Origin: Clostridia bacterium
Lineage (GTDB): Bacteria > Bacillota > Clostridia > Christensenellales > CAG-138
Assembly: GCA_016292635.1 (NCBI GenBank)
Contig: JAEDIC010000009.1
Coordinates: forward strand, 1-64,000
Direction of reading: 5' to 3'
DNA: 64,000 bases
A program made the translations under genes and the position numbers. The notes below the pieces were generated by a model, which worked only from the letters and a program-made list of their open reading frames with translations, made no database searches and had not been told where the DNA came from. Positions 52,788 to 61,313 of the stretch are shown here, one piece after another; position 1 is the first letter of the stretch; each line of letters begins with the position of its first letter.

Positions 52788-53375
52788 ATGAGCAAGCGTA
52801 CTAAGATATTATTGTGCATAGTGGCGGCGGTTGCGATAATAGGCCTCGCCACAGGAACGCTTACATTTGGAGATATAGTCGGCCCGCTCTCAGGCGATGA
52901 AGCCCCGGCGATGGCTGCTGAAGAAGTTGCGGAGAATGTTGAAAGCACAGAACGCCATGATGGCGATCTGGTGCCGCTGAAGGACGAAACCCAAGCCAAG
53001 CATGAGCAGCAGGAACAAGGGCTGCAGCAGCTTATTGACGAGAACGGCAGCTATACCTCAAAGGAGGACGTGGCGCTTTATATCCATACCTACGGTCACC
53101 TTCCCTCAAACTTCATTACAAAAAGCGAGGCGAGAGAGCTTGGCTGGGATGGCGGTTCCGTTGAAGATTACGCACCGGGCTGCAGCATTGGCGGCGACAG
53201 ATTCGGCAACTATGAGGGCATACTTCCGGAAGGCAAAAAGTATACCGAGTGCGATATAGATACCCTTGGTAGATCTTCCAGAGGGGCAAGACGCATAGTG
53301 TTCTCCAATGATGGCTGTATATACTATACCGATGACCACTATGAAACATTTGAACTGCTTTATGGGGAGGAGTAG
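52788..53375 (+). CDS. Barnase-type secreted ribonuclease
   Basis: 195 residues: N-terminal membrane/signal segment (residues 7-24), an acidic linker (about 37-80), and a C-terminal guanyl-specific RNase domain (about 82-195) close to barnase. Counterparts of the barnase catalytic residues are all present: Lys112 (FITKSEA), Glu154, Arg165, Arg169 and His184 (TDDHYETF). GWDGGSVEDYAPGCSIGGD corresponds to the guanine-binding loop region. AAAAAGGAG site; a TGG-TATACT -10 box lies about 35 nt upstream. The inhibitor gene follows 3 nt later. Extracellular RNA degradation or killing of neighbours are the known roles of the family. Confidence 0.95.
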   Translation: MSKRTKILLCIVAAVAIIGLATGTLTFGDIVGPLSGDEAPAMAAEEVAENVESTERHDGDLVPLKDETQAKHEQQEQGLQQLIDENGSYTSKEDVALYIHTYGHLPSNFITKSEARELGWDGGSVEDYAPGCSIGGDRFGNYEGILPEGKKYTECDIDTLGRSSRGARRIVFSNDGCIYYTDDHYETFELLYGEE

Positions 53376-53378
53376 ACT

Positions 53379-53651
53379 ATGGAGATAATCATACTGGACG
53401 GACGAAGAATGCTCACCTTTGACGACCTCCATGACTATTTGAAAAAATCCATGCGCCTGCCCTCTTATTACGGCAGAAATCTTGACGCACTGGCGGATTG
53501 CCTTGGCGAATTGGGCAGCAACGTTACCGTGATACTCAATAACGCATCCGAAATGAATTCCGGCCTTGGCGTATACGGAGATAAGCTCCTCAGGGTATTC
53601 AGAGATATGTCCTCTGAACCGGGTGCGTTTAATTTTGTGATAAGCGAATAA
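53379..53651 (+). CDS. Barstar-type ribonuclease inhibitor
   Basis: 90 residues. Contains the inhibitory helix LPSYYGRNLDALADCL, in which Asp36 and Asp40 correspond to the barnase-contacting Asp35 and Asp39 of barstar; the adjacent Trp38 is Ala. The C-terminal strand FNFVISE completes the fold. It is intracellular and would protect the cell from pre-secretory RNase. Coupled to the RNase gene. Confidence 0.95.
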   Translation: MEIIILDGRRMLTFDDLHDYLKKSMRLPSYYGRNLDALADCLGELGSNVTVILNNASEMNSGLGVYGDKLLRVFRDMSSEPGAFNFVISE

Positions 53652-53658
53652 CCTGCAT

Positions 53659-53685
53659 TGCGCCGCCGGAATTACCGGAGGCGCA
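53659..53685 (+). terminator. Hairpin after barstar
   Basis: TGCGCC-g-CCGG pairs with CCGG-a-GGCGCA around AATTA; followed by TTAAAATT, without a real U-tract. Confidence 0.5.
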
Positions 53686-53735
53686 TTAAAATTATGGAGA
53701 ATATTAGTACAATTATGACATCAGCGTCGGGATTA

Positions 53736-53765
53736 TTGCAAATGGGCTGAGGGAAAGTCTATAAT
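53736..53765 (+). promoter_or_regulatory. Promoter of the first two-component system
   Basis: TTGCAA (53736-53741), 18-bp spacer, TATAAT (53760-53765). Confidence 0.75.
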
Positions 53766-53840
53766 TATCTATCCCTGAACAATAAAAAAGCAAAGCATCA
53801 GCGCCTTGTTCTGGGAGAATTTCACCGGAGGTGACCACAA

Positions 53841-54530
53841 ATGGCAGGCGGAAAGCATGTCCTTATATGCGACGATCAGCTGATAATACACGAAACATTA
53901 AAGGTATATCTGGAAAATGAAGGATTCACCCATTGTTCCGCCTATAATGGCGCGGAGGCGGTGGAAATGTTTGAATCCCAAAATCCGGACCTAATAATTC
54001 TGGACCTTATGATGCCAAAAAAGAGCGGCATGGATGTATGCCGCGAGATAAGGGCAAAAAGCAGGGTACCCATAATAATGCTCACCGCTAAGGGTGAGGA
54101 GATAGACCGGATATTGGGCCTGGAGCTGGGGGCGGATGACTATATCGTAAAGCCGTTCAGCGCGCGGGAAGTCATTGCCCGCATAAAGGCGGTGCTGCGC
54201 CGGTTTGATGCGGCAAAGGGCGAACCCCAGCGGGTGATCCGTATGCCCGGCATTGAGATAAACATAACCAATTACGAGGTGCGCATAAACGGACGAAAGG
54301 TGTCCTTTACTCCAAAAGAGGTTGAGATACTGCATTTACTGGCCTCCAGTCCCGGCAGAGTATTTGACAGAGAGCAGATCCTCTCAAAGGTATGGGGATA
54401 TGATTTCTTTGGGGATACACGGGTTGTGGATACCCAGATAAAGCGCATACGGCAGAAGCTGCCTGATGAGGACATGGCGTGGACAATAAAGACCGTATAT
54501 GGCGTAGGCTATAAATTTGAAAACTGCTGA
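53841..54530 (+). CDS. OmpR/PhoB-family response regulator 1
   Basis: 229 residues. Receiver with acidic pair D11-D12, phosphoacceptor Asp55 (LIILDLMMP) and Lys in DDYIVKPFS; C-terminal winged-helix with VWGYDFFGDTRVVDTQIKRI. Overall closest in style to PhoP/ResD-type regulators. The kinase gene begins 8 nt after its stop. Paralogue of the regulator at 56371. Confidence 0.96.
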   Translation: MAGGKHVLICDDQLIIHETLKVYLENEGFTHCSAYNGAEAVEMFESQNPDLIILDLMMPKKSGMDVCREIRAKSRVPIIMLTAKGEEIDRILGLELGADDYIVKPFSAREVIARIKAVLRRFDAAKGEPQRVIRMPGIEINITNYEVRINGRKVSFTPKEVEILHLLASSPGRVFDREQILSKVWGYDFFGDTRVVDTQIKRIRQKLPDEDMAWTIKTVYGVGYKFENC

Positions 54531-54538
54531 TAGGATAT

Positions 54539-56269
54539 ATGTTCAGAAACACCATATTAAAAAGGACTCTCAGCATAATTCTGCTTTCCGTGCTGCTGAG
54601 CGCCCTTATAACGTCAATCGTATTCAATTACTCGGGCAGAAAGGCGTTCAGCGAGATTAAGGCCGGGGAACTTTTGCCGCGGGCAAGGCATCTTGCGGAT
54701 GTTACCGGGGAGTATATGCAGGGGCTTATGGGCCGAAACGGGTATGAGCGGGCTATTGGCGGAGGGCTCAGGGTATGGGACGCCGCCATGTATGCGTATA
54801 ATTCTGAAGGCAGGCTTTTCGTTTATCCTAACCGGGGAGATGATGACGCAAGTATTGCAGTTGTAGCCACATATCTCAATACTGTGCTTTCCGGTGAATC
54901 GGTATATTCCCCCAATACGGAAAACAGGGTAGGCGTGATAATAGGCGAACCCGTTATGAATAAAAGCGGCGTGGTAATAGGGGCGGTTTTTCTTGTAAAG
55001 CCGCTGAATGAACTGAATGCAGCGCTGGACAGCCTGTTTTTTGCCCTTGTTATAAGCATGGTGGTAGCTTCCGCAATTATGATAATACCAGCGTATATTG
55101 GCTCAAAAAGCATAGTTGAGCCAATAAGGCAGATGAACGCCACCGCCAACGCAATGTCCGGAGGAGATTTTTCCATAAAGGCCAGCGAGGAAGGCACCGA
55201 AGAGATAGCCCAATTGGGAAAATCGCTGAACCATCTTTCCGCTGCGCTGTATGCTACAATAAGCGACCTTACCCTTGAGAAAAACCGGCTGCATTCCGTT
55301 ATAAACGGGCTGGGTGAGGGAATAATCGCCACAGACGGCGAGGGTGAGATAATAAAGACAAATCTTGCCGCAATAAGGCTCCTTGGCGGCAGCGAGGAAG
55401 ATGATATAACCAAACTTGCTCCATATGGTGAGCTTAAGCGGGATATGGAGGCCGCGGGGAACCGAAGGGAAATTTCAAGAGAAATAAAGGTAAGGAATCG
55501 GCTGCTTCGCATAGTGACCACACCGCTGGAATATGAAGGGAAGAATCAGGGTGCGGTTACTCTTATACGGGATATTACAGAGGCTGCAAGACTTGAACAG
55601 ACGCGTGTTGACTATGTGGCGAACGTATCACATGAGCTGAGAACTCCGCTTTCATCAATACGGGGCCTTGCGGATGCCCTCAATGACGGCATGGTAAAGA
55701 AAGAGGAGGACAAAGTACGCTATTACGGCTACATACTCCATGAGGCCATGCGCCTTACCCGGCTTATTGACGATCTTCTTGAGCTTAGCAGGCTGCAGTC
55801 CGGCTCCGTTGCGCTTACGAAGCAGTATATAAGCGTTGAGGAGCTTATTTACGATTTGGCTGACAGATTCACAGATGCTGCGGAAGAAAGAGGGCTAACC
55901 ATCAGCGCAAATTGTGAATACAGCGGCAAGGTATACACAAACCCGGACCGGGCAGAACAGGTGCTTGTAGCTCTTATTGACAACGCCATAAAGCATAGCG
56001 GAGACCGGGGAGAGATAGAGATATCAGCCGCCAGGTGCAGCGATAAGCTCAGGATAAGCGTAAGCAATCCGGGCGGCATCAGCGAGGAGGATATAGAACA
56101 TCTGTTTGAACGGTTCTATAAGACCGATAAGTCTCACTCCGGTGAAGGCACAGGCCTTGGGCTGTCCATCGTCCATGAGGTGCTTGCGTTGCTGGGCGAG
56201 AAGATATGGGTAAAAAGCGAGGAGGGAAAGGTGATATTCACCTTTACGCTTGCATTGCAAAAGGAATAA
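54539..56269 (+). CDS. Sensor histidine kinase 1 (HAMP-PAS)
   Basis: 576 residues. Two membrane helices (about 10-29 and 163-185) enclosing an extracytoplasmic sensor of about 130 residues, HAMP domain (about 187-240), PAS domain (NGLGEGIIATDGEGEII), HisKA with the phosphorylated His365 in VSHELRTPLSS, and HATPase_c with N box LIDNAIKHS, FERFYKTD and GTGLGLSIV. Architecture is that of PhoR/ResE/WalK kinases. The signal is unknown. Confidence 0.95.
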   Translation: MFRNTILKRTLSIILLSVLLSALITSIVFNYSGRKAFSEIKAGELLPRARHLADVTGEYMQGLMGRNGYERAIGGGLRVWDAAMYAYNSEGRLFVYPNRGDDDASIAVVATYLNTVLSGESVYSPNTENRVGVIIGEPVMNKSGVVIGAVFLVKPLNELNAALDSLFFALVISMVVASAIMIIPAYIGSKSIVEPIRQMNATANAMSGGDFSIKASEEGTEEIAQLGKSLNHLSAALYATISDLTLEKNRLHSVINGLGEGIIATDGEGEIIKTNLAAIRLLGGSEEDDITKLAPYGELKRDMEAAGNRREISREIKVRNRLLRIVTTPLEYEGKNQGAVTLIRDITEAARLEQTRVDYVANVSHELRTPLSSIRGLADALNDGMVKKEEDKVRYYGYILHEAMRLTRLIDDLLELSRLQSGSVALTKQYISVEELIYDLADRFTDAAEERGLTISANCEYSGKVYTNPDRAEQVLVALIDNAIKHSGDRGEIEISAARCSDKLRISVSNPGGISEEDIEHLFERFYKTDKSHSGEGTGLGLSIVHEVLALLGEKIWVKSEEGKVIFTFTLALQKE

Positions 56270-56283
56270 GGAAAATATGTGAA

Positions 56284-56320
56284 ATCGCCCGCTTTCCATG
56301 TGAAAGCGGGCGATATTTAT
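56284..56320 (+). terminator. Terminator of the first two-component operon
   Basis: A perfect 13-bp stem (56284-56296 with 56302-56314), CATGT loop, followed by a weak ATTTAT. Confidence 0.75.
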
Positions 56321-56328
56321 GATATAAT
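56300..56328 (+). promoter_or_regulatory. Promoter of the second two-component system
   Basis: GTGAAA (56300-56305), 17-bp spacer, TATAAT (56323-56328). The -35 box lies inside the preceding terminator stem. Confidence 0.6.
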
Positions 56329-56370
56329 GAAACACACGAATCAGACTTATTTTACGGAGGTTTGAGATAC

Positions 56371-57063
56371 ATGAGCACTATCAAGATACTGATTGCGGAT
56401 GATGACAGGGTAGTACACGAGTCCCTTGGCATATACCTTAAACCCGAAGGATATGAGACTGTGGACGTGTATGACGGCAAGGCGGCGGTAGAGGCTTTGG
56501 AGAATGAGAGCGGTATTGGCCTTTGCGTGCTGGATATAATGATGCCGGAGATGTCAGGTCTTGACGTGTGTCGGGAGATACGCAAGAACTCCCGTATCCC
56601 GGTTATAATGCTTACCGCCAAGGGCGAGGAGATAGACAGGATACTTGGTCTTGAACTGGGGGCAGACGACTATATCGTAAAGCCCTTCAGCCCCCGTGAG
56701 GTTGTGGCCCGGATAAAGGCGGTGCTTCGCCGCACCAATGAACAGCAGCAGAACGCCAGCGATGGCTGTGTAAACCATCAGGAGCTTTCAATAGATATAA
56801 AGAGCTATACCGTGACCCTCAGGGGGCAGAGCATAATCTGCACCCCCAAGGAGATCGAGATACTTTACATGCTGGCCTCCAACCCCGGTCAGGTATTCAC
56901 CAGGGAACAGCTGCTGAACCGTGTATGGGGATACGATTTCGCCGGCGAGACCCGCACTGTGGATACCCACATAAAGCGCATCCGTGCAAAGCTTGACAAT
57001 ACCGGCCTTAACTGGAGCATAAAAACCATATACGGAGTGGGCTATAAATTCGAGGTTGAATGA
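56371..57063 (+). CDS. OmpR/PhoB-family response regulator 2
   Basis: 230 residues from the ATG at 56371 (MSTIKILIADDD), preceded by CGGAGG; nine earlier bases are open but begin with TTG. Phosphoacceptor Asp55 (LCVLDIMMP), Lys in DDYIVKPFS, winged helix ending SIKTIYGVGYKFE. A run of about 45 residues around LTAKGEEIDRILGLELGADD is nearly identical to regulator 1, pointing to tandem duplication. Confidence 0.96.
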   Translation: MSTIKILIADDDRVVHESLGIYLKPEGYETVDVYDGKAAVEALENESGIGLCVLDIMMPEMSGLDVCREIRKNSRIPVIMLTAKGEEIDRILGLELGADDYIVKPFSPREVVARIKAVLRRTNEQQQNASDGCVNHQELSIDIKSYTVTLRGQSIICTPKEIEILYMLASNPGQVFTREQLLNRVWGYDFAGETRTVDTHIKRIRAKLDNTGLNWSIKTIYGVGYKFEVE

Positions 57064-57067
57064 TTAA

Positions 57068-59005
57068 ATGAAAAGCGTATTCTATCGCCGTCTGCTTATA
57101 GTGATGATAATCGTAATGATTATCATCACTCTTGCCATGGCGTTGGGCAGCAGATTGATGGGCGTAAAGGTATACGAGAGCATCAAGCTTGATGAGATGG
57201 TGCCGAAATGTGAGGCGATAGCGAGTCTTGTAACCGAATACGGCCGAGGCAACATATCCGCAGATACCATGATACGCCTTGCGGAAAACTACATTGAGGA
57301 CAAAGATACCACAACCATAATACTTAACGCCAACTATGAGAGCCTGCTGGTGACGGATTCTCCGGAAAGCGAAGAATGGAAAGTTGATGGAGAGGTGATC
57401 TCCGGCATATACAAAAGGGTGCTTTCCGGCGAAACGCTCAGCGAACCCAGGATTGAAATCGAAGGTATCGGTGAATCTCTTGTGGCGGGTGTGCCGATAG
57501 AGAATGACAACGGGCAAATCTTAGGTGGTGTGGTAATACTGCAGCCCACAAGAGCAATCAGCGAAGCCATGTTCTCCATGCGCATGATGATATATACCTT
57601 GTTGTTCGTTGGCGCGCTGCTTATGATAAGCATATTGGGCGGCTATTTCCGCCGCATGACGGGTCCGCTCCATGAAATGTCTGAAGTTGCCATAAAGATG
57701 TCCAAGGGAAATTTCGACATTCGGGCCAGCGAAAACGAAGAAGGCGAGGTGGGCCTGCTGGCAAGGGCGCTCAACAACTTATGCGAGACTCTTTCCGGCA
57801 CCATATACCAGCTTCGCTTTGAAAAGGGACAGCTTGATGAAATACTGCAAAGCCTTTCAGACGGCGTTGTGGCCATGGACGGCAGCGGCGAGCTAACCCA
57901 TTACAATACGGCCATCATGGGCATGTTTGGCGTGGTAAATGTTGAAAAACGCCAGGACCTGATTGCAGATCCCATGGTATGGAAGGCTTTTGATGAGGTA
58001 TTTGCCACAGGCGAATCCCAGTCTATTAATTATCCCGCTGCCGGTGATAAGGTGCTGCTTATAAGCGTATCCCCGGTAAATACTGATGAAGGCGTACGCA
58101 CGGGCGTGGTGGGGCTCTTCAAGGATATAACCGAAATGGAGCGAACCGAGAAGATGCGCCGTGAGTATGTTGCAAATGTATCCCATGAGCTGCGCACTCC
58201 GCTTACCGCTGTGCGGGGCCTTCTGGAGCCCCTTGCGGACGGCATGGTAACGGATGAGGAAAGCCGCCAGAGATACTATAAAATCATGCTTCACGAGGTG
58301 ATGCGCCTTTCAAGGCTCATTACGGATATGCTTACCCTTAGCCGCCTTCAGGCGGGAACCGAATATATGGAGTTTTCCCGCGTAAACCTTGAGGAGCTTA
58401 TAAACGACGTTGCAATGAGTTACGCAGGACCTGCCCGGCAGAAGGACATATCCCTTGAGGTGGACTGTGTGCATGCTGTGGATGCCCTCACAGACCCGGA
58501 TAGAATAGAGCAGGTGCTGATCATTCTTCTGGATAACGCCATCCACTATACGCCGGAGGGCGGCAGGATAACCCTGCGCCTGCGCTCGGGAGAGAGGCTG
58601 CTGGTAAGCGTTGAGGATAATGGCTGCGGTATACCCGAAAAGGATCTGCCATATATATTCGAGCGCTTTTACAAGGTGGACAAATCCCGCGGAGAGGGCG
58701 GCACGGGGCTTGGCCTTTCCATTGCCAGATATATAATGGAAAAGCTGGATGAGACCATCACCGTGGACAGCACCGTGGGAGTGGGCACATGCTTCACCTT
58801 TACGGTAAAACGGTATGTGTCCAATGCCATAGAACTTGGGCCGGCTTATGCGGCTGCCAGCTCCAAGCCCAAAGATGAGGACAAACAGCAGGAGCCTGCG
58901 AATGAATCCGATGTATTTGACGCGGATTATGAGGTGGTTACATATCACCGGGAGGAAAAATCAAAGAAGGGCATAAAGATACCCGAAATCAAGAAAAAAC
59001 GATAG
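57068..59005 (+). CDS. Sensor histidine kinase 2 with long C-terminal tail
   Basis: 645 residues. Membrane helices at about 9-28 and 175-198, sensor domain between, HAMP, PAS (LQSLSDGVVAMDGSGELTHY), HisKA with His373 (VSHELRTPLTA), and HATPase_c (ILLDNAIHYTPEGG, GTGLGLSIARY). Beyond the kinase core there is a tail of about 60 residues, Lys/Glu-rich, containing DADYEVV (618-624), a string also found at the very end of DnaK in this genome. Same domain order as kinase 1. Followed 12 nt later by the radical SAM gene. Confidence 0.95.
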   Translation: MKSVFYRRLLIVMIIVMIIITLAMALGSRLMGVKVYESIKLDEMVPKCEAIASLVTEYGRGNISADTMIRLAENYIEDKDTTTIILNANYESLLVTDSPESEEWKVDGEVISGIYKRVLSGETLSEPRIEIEGIGESLVAGVPIENDNGQILGGVVILQPTRAISEAMFSMRMMIYTLLFVGALLMISILGGYFRRMTGPLHEMSEVAIKMSKGNFDIRASENEEGEVGLLARALNNLCETLSGTIYQLRFEKGQLDEILQSLSDGVVAMDGSGELTHYNTAIMGMFGVVNVEKRQDLIADPMVWKAFDEVFATGESQSINYPAAGDKVLLISVSPVNTDEGVRTGVVGLFKDITEMERTEKMRREYVANVSHELRTPLTAVRGLLEPLADGMVTDEESRQRYYKIMLHEVMRLSRLITDMLTLSRLQAGTEYMEFSRVNLEELINDVAMSYAGPARQKDISLEVDCVHAVDALTDPDRIEQVLIILLDNAIHYTPEGGRITLRLRSGERLLVSVEDNGCGIPEKDLPYIFERFYKVDKSRGEGGTGLGLSIARYIMEKLDETITVDSTVGVGTCFTFTVKRYVSNAIELGPAYAAASSKPKDEDKQQEPANESDVFDADYEVVTYHREEKSKKGIKIPEIKKKR

Positions 59006-59017
59006 AACGGAGATACT

Positions 59018-59908
59018 ATGTCTTCAGTCGGATGTATGCTGTGTCCCCGCAAATGCGGAGCGGACAGAATAACACATATGGGCGCCTGCAATGCGCCCAT
59101 TTTGCCGTACATAGCCAAGGCGTCGCTGCATATGTGGGAGGAGCCGTTTATCAGCGGAAAGCGGGGTTCAGGTACAATATTCTTCTGCGGCTGCAATATG
59201 AAATGCGTATTTTGTCAGAATTACGATATAAGCACCGGAATTGTGGGGAAGCAGTATGACGCCCAGGGAATTGCGGATATAATGCTTCGCCTTCAGGACA
59301 AGGGAGCCCACAACATAAACCTTGTATCCCCGGCGCCCTTTGTGCCGGTGATAATGGATGCCGTTATGCTTGCGAAAAAACAGCGCCTAAGCCTTCCGAT
59401 AGTGTATAACACAAACGCCTATGAAACCGTGGAAACGCTGAAAAAGCTTGATGGTTTGGTGGATATATATCTGCCGGATCTTAAGTATACGGATAGCGTA
59501 ATATCGAAAAAATACTCAGGTACTGAGGACTATTTTGAATATGCCGCCCTCGCGATAAATGAAATGTATCGCCAATGCGGAATGCTTATTCTGGACGGGG
59601 AAGGAATGGCGAAGAAGGGGATAGCCATAAGGCATCTGGTGCTGCCCGGGTCTGTGGATGAGACGAGGCGGGTGCTGGACTATATTAGCGGACATTTTCC
59701 GAAGGACATAAGCTTATCTTTAATGAGCCAGTATATACCCTTTTACAGGGCGGCGGAGTATCCTCCGCTGGATAGACCGCTGCTTAAAAAGGAGTATAAA
59801 AGGGCCATAGAGTATGGATTTTCGCTGGGGCTCACCAACATACTTACCCAACAGATGAGCTCGGCAACTGCGGAGTATACCCCTGTATTCGACGGAATTT
59901 GCGACTAA
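59018..59908 (+). CDS. PflA-like radical SAM protein (COG1313)
   Basis: 296 residues. N-terminal Cys-rich segment CMLCPRKCGADR resembling a partial zinc or Fe-S ligand set, then the SAM cluster motif CGCNMKCVFCQN at about residue 58. Later blocks NLVSPAPFVPVIMDA and YLPDLKYTD belong to the PflX-type group of pyruvate-formate-lyase-activase homologues. The target protein is unknown, and no glycyl-radical enzyme lies nearby. Twelve nt after the kinase gene and probably co-transcribed. Confidence 0.9.
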   Translation: MSSVGCMLCPRKCGADRITHMGACNAPILPYIAKASLHMWEEPFISGKRGSGTIFFCGCNMKCVFCQNYDISTGIVGKQYDAQGIADIMLRLQDKGAHNINLVSPAPFVPVIMDAVMLAKKQRLSLPIVYNTNAYETVETLKKLDGLVDIYLPDLKYTDSVISKKYSGTEDYFEYAALAINEMYRQCGMLILDGEGMAKKGIAIRHLVLPGSVDETRRVLDYISGHFPKDISLSLMSQYIPFYRAAEYPPLDRPLLKKEYKRAIEYGFSLGLTNILTQQMSSATAEYTPVFDGICD

Positions 59909-59951
59909 ATTGCAAACAGTTGATTATTTGTTAAAAAAATAAAAAATTCTG

Positions 59952-59983
59952 TTGCATAATACCATATATGGTGCTACTATAAT
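59952..59983 (+). promoter_or_regulatory. Promoter of the 6S-like RNA
   Basis: TTGCAT (59952-59957) with TACTAT at 17 bp (59975-59980) overlapping a full TATAAT at 59978-59983 (spacer 20). Upstream is very A+T-rich (A/T runs at 59928-59948), like an UP element. Confidence 0.65.
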
Positions 59984-59991
59984 ATTATAAA

Positions 59992-60160
59992 GCGAATATA
60001 TCGAACTGTCCGGGATAAAACAGCATTCTTCATTGTTTTTCCTCCAAAAAATAAACTGAACTTTTATAGTTATTCGCTTGTGCTGGGGGCATCTGCACAA
60101 GACGATTTCCGGACAGAATATTTGCTTGGGGCTCTGACGATATCAGGGCTCCTTTTTTTT
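59992..60160 (+). ncRNA. ssrS: Structured RNA, candidate 6S RNA
   Basis: About 165 nt between a strong promoter and an intrinsic terminator, with no ORF. The two ends pair: GCGAATAT (59992) with ATATTTGC (60118), then GTCCGG (60008) with CCGGAC (60109). The interior is a large open region with a CTTGTGC/GCACAAG hairpin (60077-60101) on the 3' side, which is where 6S RNAs carry a hairpin next to the central bubble, and an A+T-rich apical arm. This fits 6S RNA by architecture; a regulatory aptamer for the downstream gene is an alternative. No sequence search could be done. Confidence 0.5.
60128..60160 (+). terminator. Terminator of the 6S-like RNA
   Basis: GGGGCTCTGA (60128-60137), CGATA loop, TCAGGGCTCC (60143-60152, two G-U pairs), then T8. 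Confidence 0.92.
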
Positions 60161-60193
60161 AATTATGCGGCATAGGATAAAGTGGAGGATTCT

Positions 60194-61282
60194 ATGCCTA
60201 TGAATAAAAGACAAATCATACTATCTCTTGTGATGACGGCGCTAATGGCTGCGTTTATGGCGATATCTCCCGGATATATTGCCGGCGACCGCATGCCTCT
60301 CACGCTGCAGCGTAAGGCGGAGAACATCGAGGATTATCAGGGAATAATCACCATTTGGCACATTGTGGGATTCAAGCCCTATCAGGGCAGCTTGGGATCG
60401 TGGATGAGCAGCGCGGCGGCTCAGTTTGAAAAGAAGCACAGGGGGGTGTACTTTGAGGTGGACAGCATCACGGAAGATGAATACGATGCTCGCATCGCCC
60501 GGGGAGAGCAGCCGGATGTGTTTTCTTTTTCCCTTGGAAAGGTTTATGTGGATCAGCTGAGAGAGATGAACATGGAAATACCTGAACTTAAAGGCAACCT
60601 GTTTGGCATAGGATGCAGTGGTGGAAAACTGTATGCGGTGCCTTATGCCGCCTCCGGATATCTGCTGATGCACAATCAGCGGCTGGTGCAGGAAATGGGC
60701 ATGGATGCGGATGGTATGGCGGATATGCTGAAAAGCGGCAATGCGTCTGCCGCGGGAAACGCCGTATGCGCCTGCGTATACGGCGCTGCCGGCGAACTGC
60801 TGACGGAGGAGGATTTCCTTGAGGAAAAGGCAGCATCTGCATTTATGGACGCAAGAGCCGCAGGCGACCTTCAGCGCAAGGTGCAAAACGGCAAGGGATT
60901 TCCATTTGAGGCGGCGCCCTGCGGCAACTATTCCGACCTTGTGCAGCTGATAGGCATAAACGTTAATGCACATCCGGATAAGATGGGGTGCATATATGAG
61001 CTTATTGAGCTATGCCTTAGTCAGGAGAATCAAATGGGATTATGCGATATTGGCCTTATGCCCGCAGTTGCGGAAATTCAGCCAGACAAGGCGGACGAGG
61101 GGGCGGTTGAGCTGCTGTTTGAGGAACTTTCGGATATAGCTGCGCCAAACAGCTTTTTATATCAAACATACCGGGAACAGCTGGGGAAAAGCGCCCGTGA
61201 AGCCATGCTTGGAAGCGCCGCCGCAAAAAAGGATTTGGATTTGCGGCTTACAGAACTTGTAAGAGGGGCCGAGATACATTAA
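60194..61282 (+). CDS. Orphan extracellular solute-binding protein
   Basis: 362 residues from the ATG at 60194 (MPMNKRQIIL), 5 nt after GGAGG; a second ATG at 60200 is also possible. N-terminal signal/membrane segment (residues 7-25) without a lipobox Cys. The sequence IITIWHIVGFKPYQGSLGSW followed by AAQFEKKHRGVYFEVDS and GEQPDVFSFSLG is that of family 1 substrate-binding proteins of sugar ABC transporters. No permease or ATPase gene is adjacent, so it may be a sensor or share a transporter elsewhere. It lies between the RNA gene and murB. Confidence 0.85.
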   Translation: MPMNKRQIILSLVMTALMAAFMAISPGYIAGDRMPLTLQRKAENIEDYQGIITIWHIVGFKPYQGSLGSWMSSAAAQFEKKHRGVYFEVDSITEDEYDARIARGEQPDVFSFSLGKVYVDQLREMNMEIPELKGNLFGIGCSGGKLYAVPYAASGYLLMHNQRLVQEMGMDADGMADMLKSGNASAAGNAVCACVYGAAGELLTEEDFLEEKAASAFMDARAAGDLQRKVQNGKGFPFEAAPCGNYSDLVQLIGINVNAHPDKMGCIYELIELCLSQENQMGLCDIGLMPAVAEIQPDKADEGAVELLFEELSDIAAPNSFLYQTYREQLGKSAREAMLGSAAAKKDLDLRLTELVRGAEIH

Positions 61283-61285
61283 AAT
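61257..61285 (+). promoter_or_regulatory. Promoter of murB-rapZ-whiA
   Basis: TTGTAA (61257-61262), 17-bp spacer, TAAAAT (61280-61285); it overlaps the last codons of the preceding gene. Confidence 0.65.
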
Positions 61286-61313
61286 ATAAGCGAGTATATA
61301 CATGGGAGGAACC

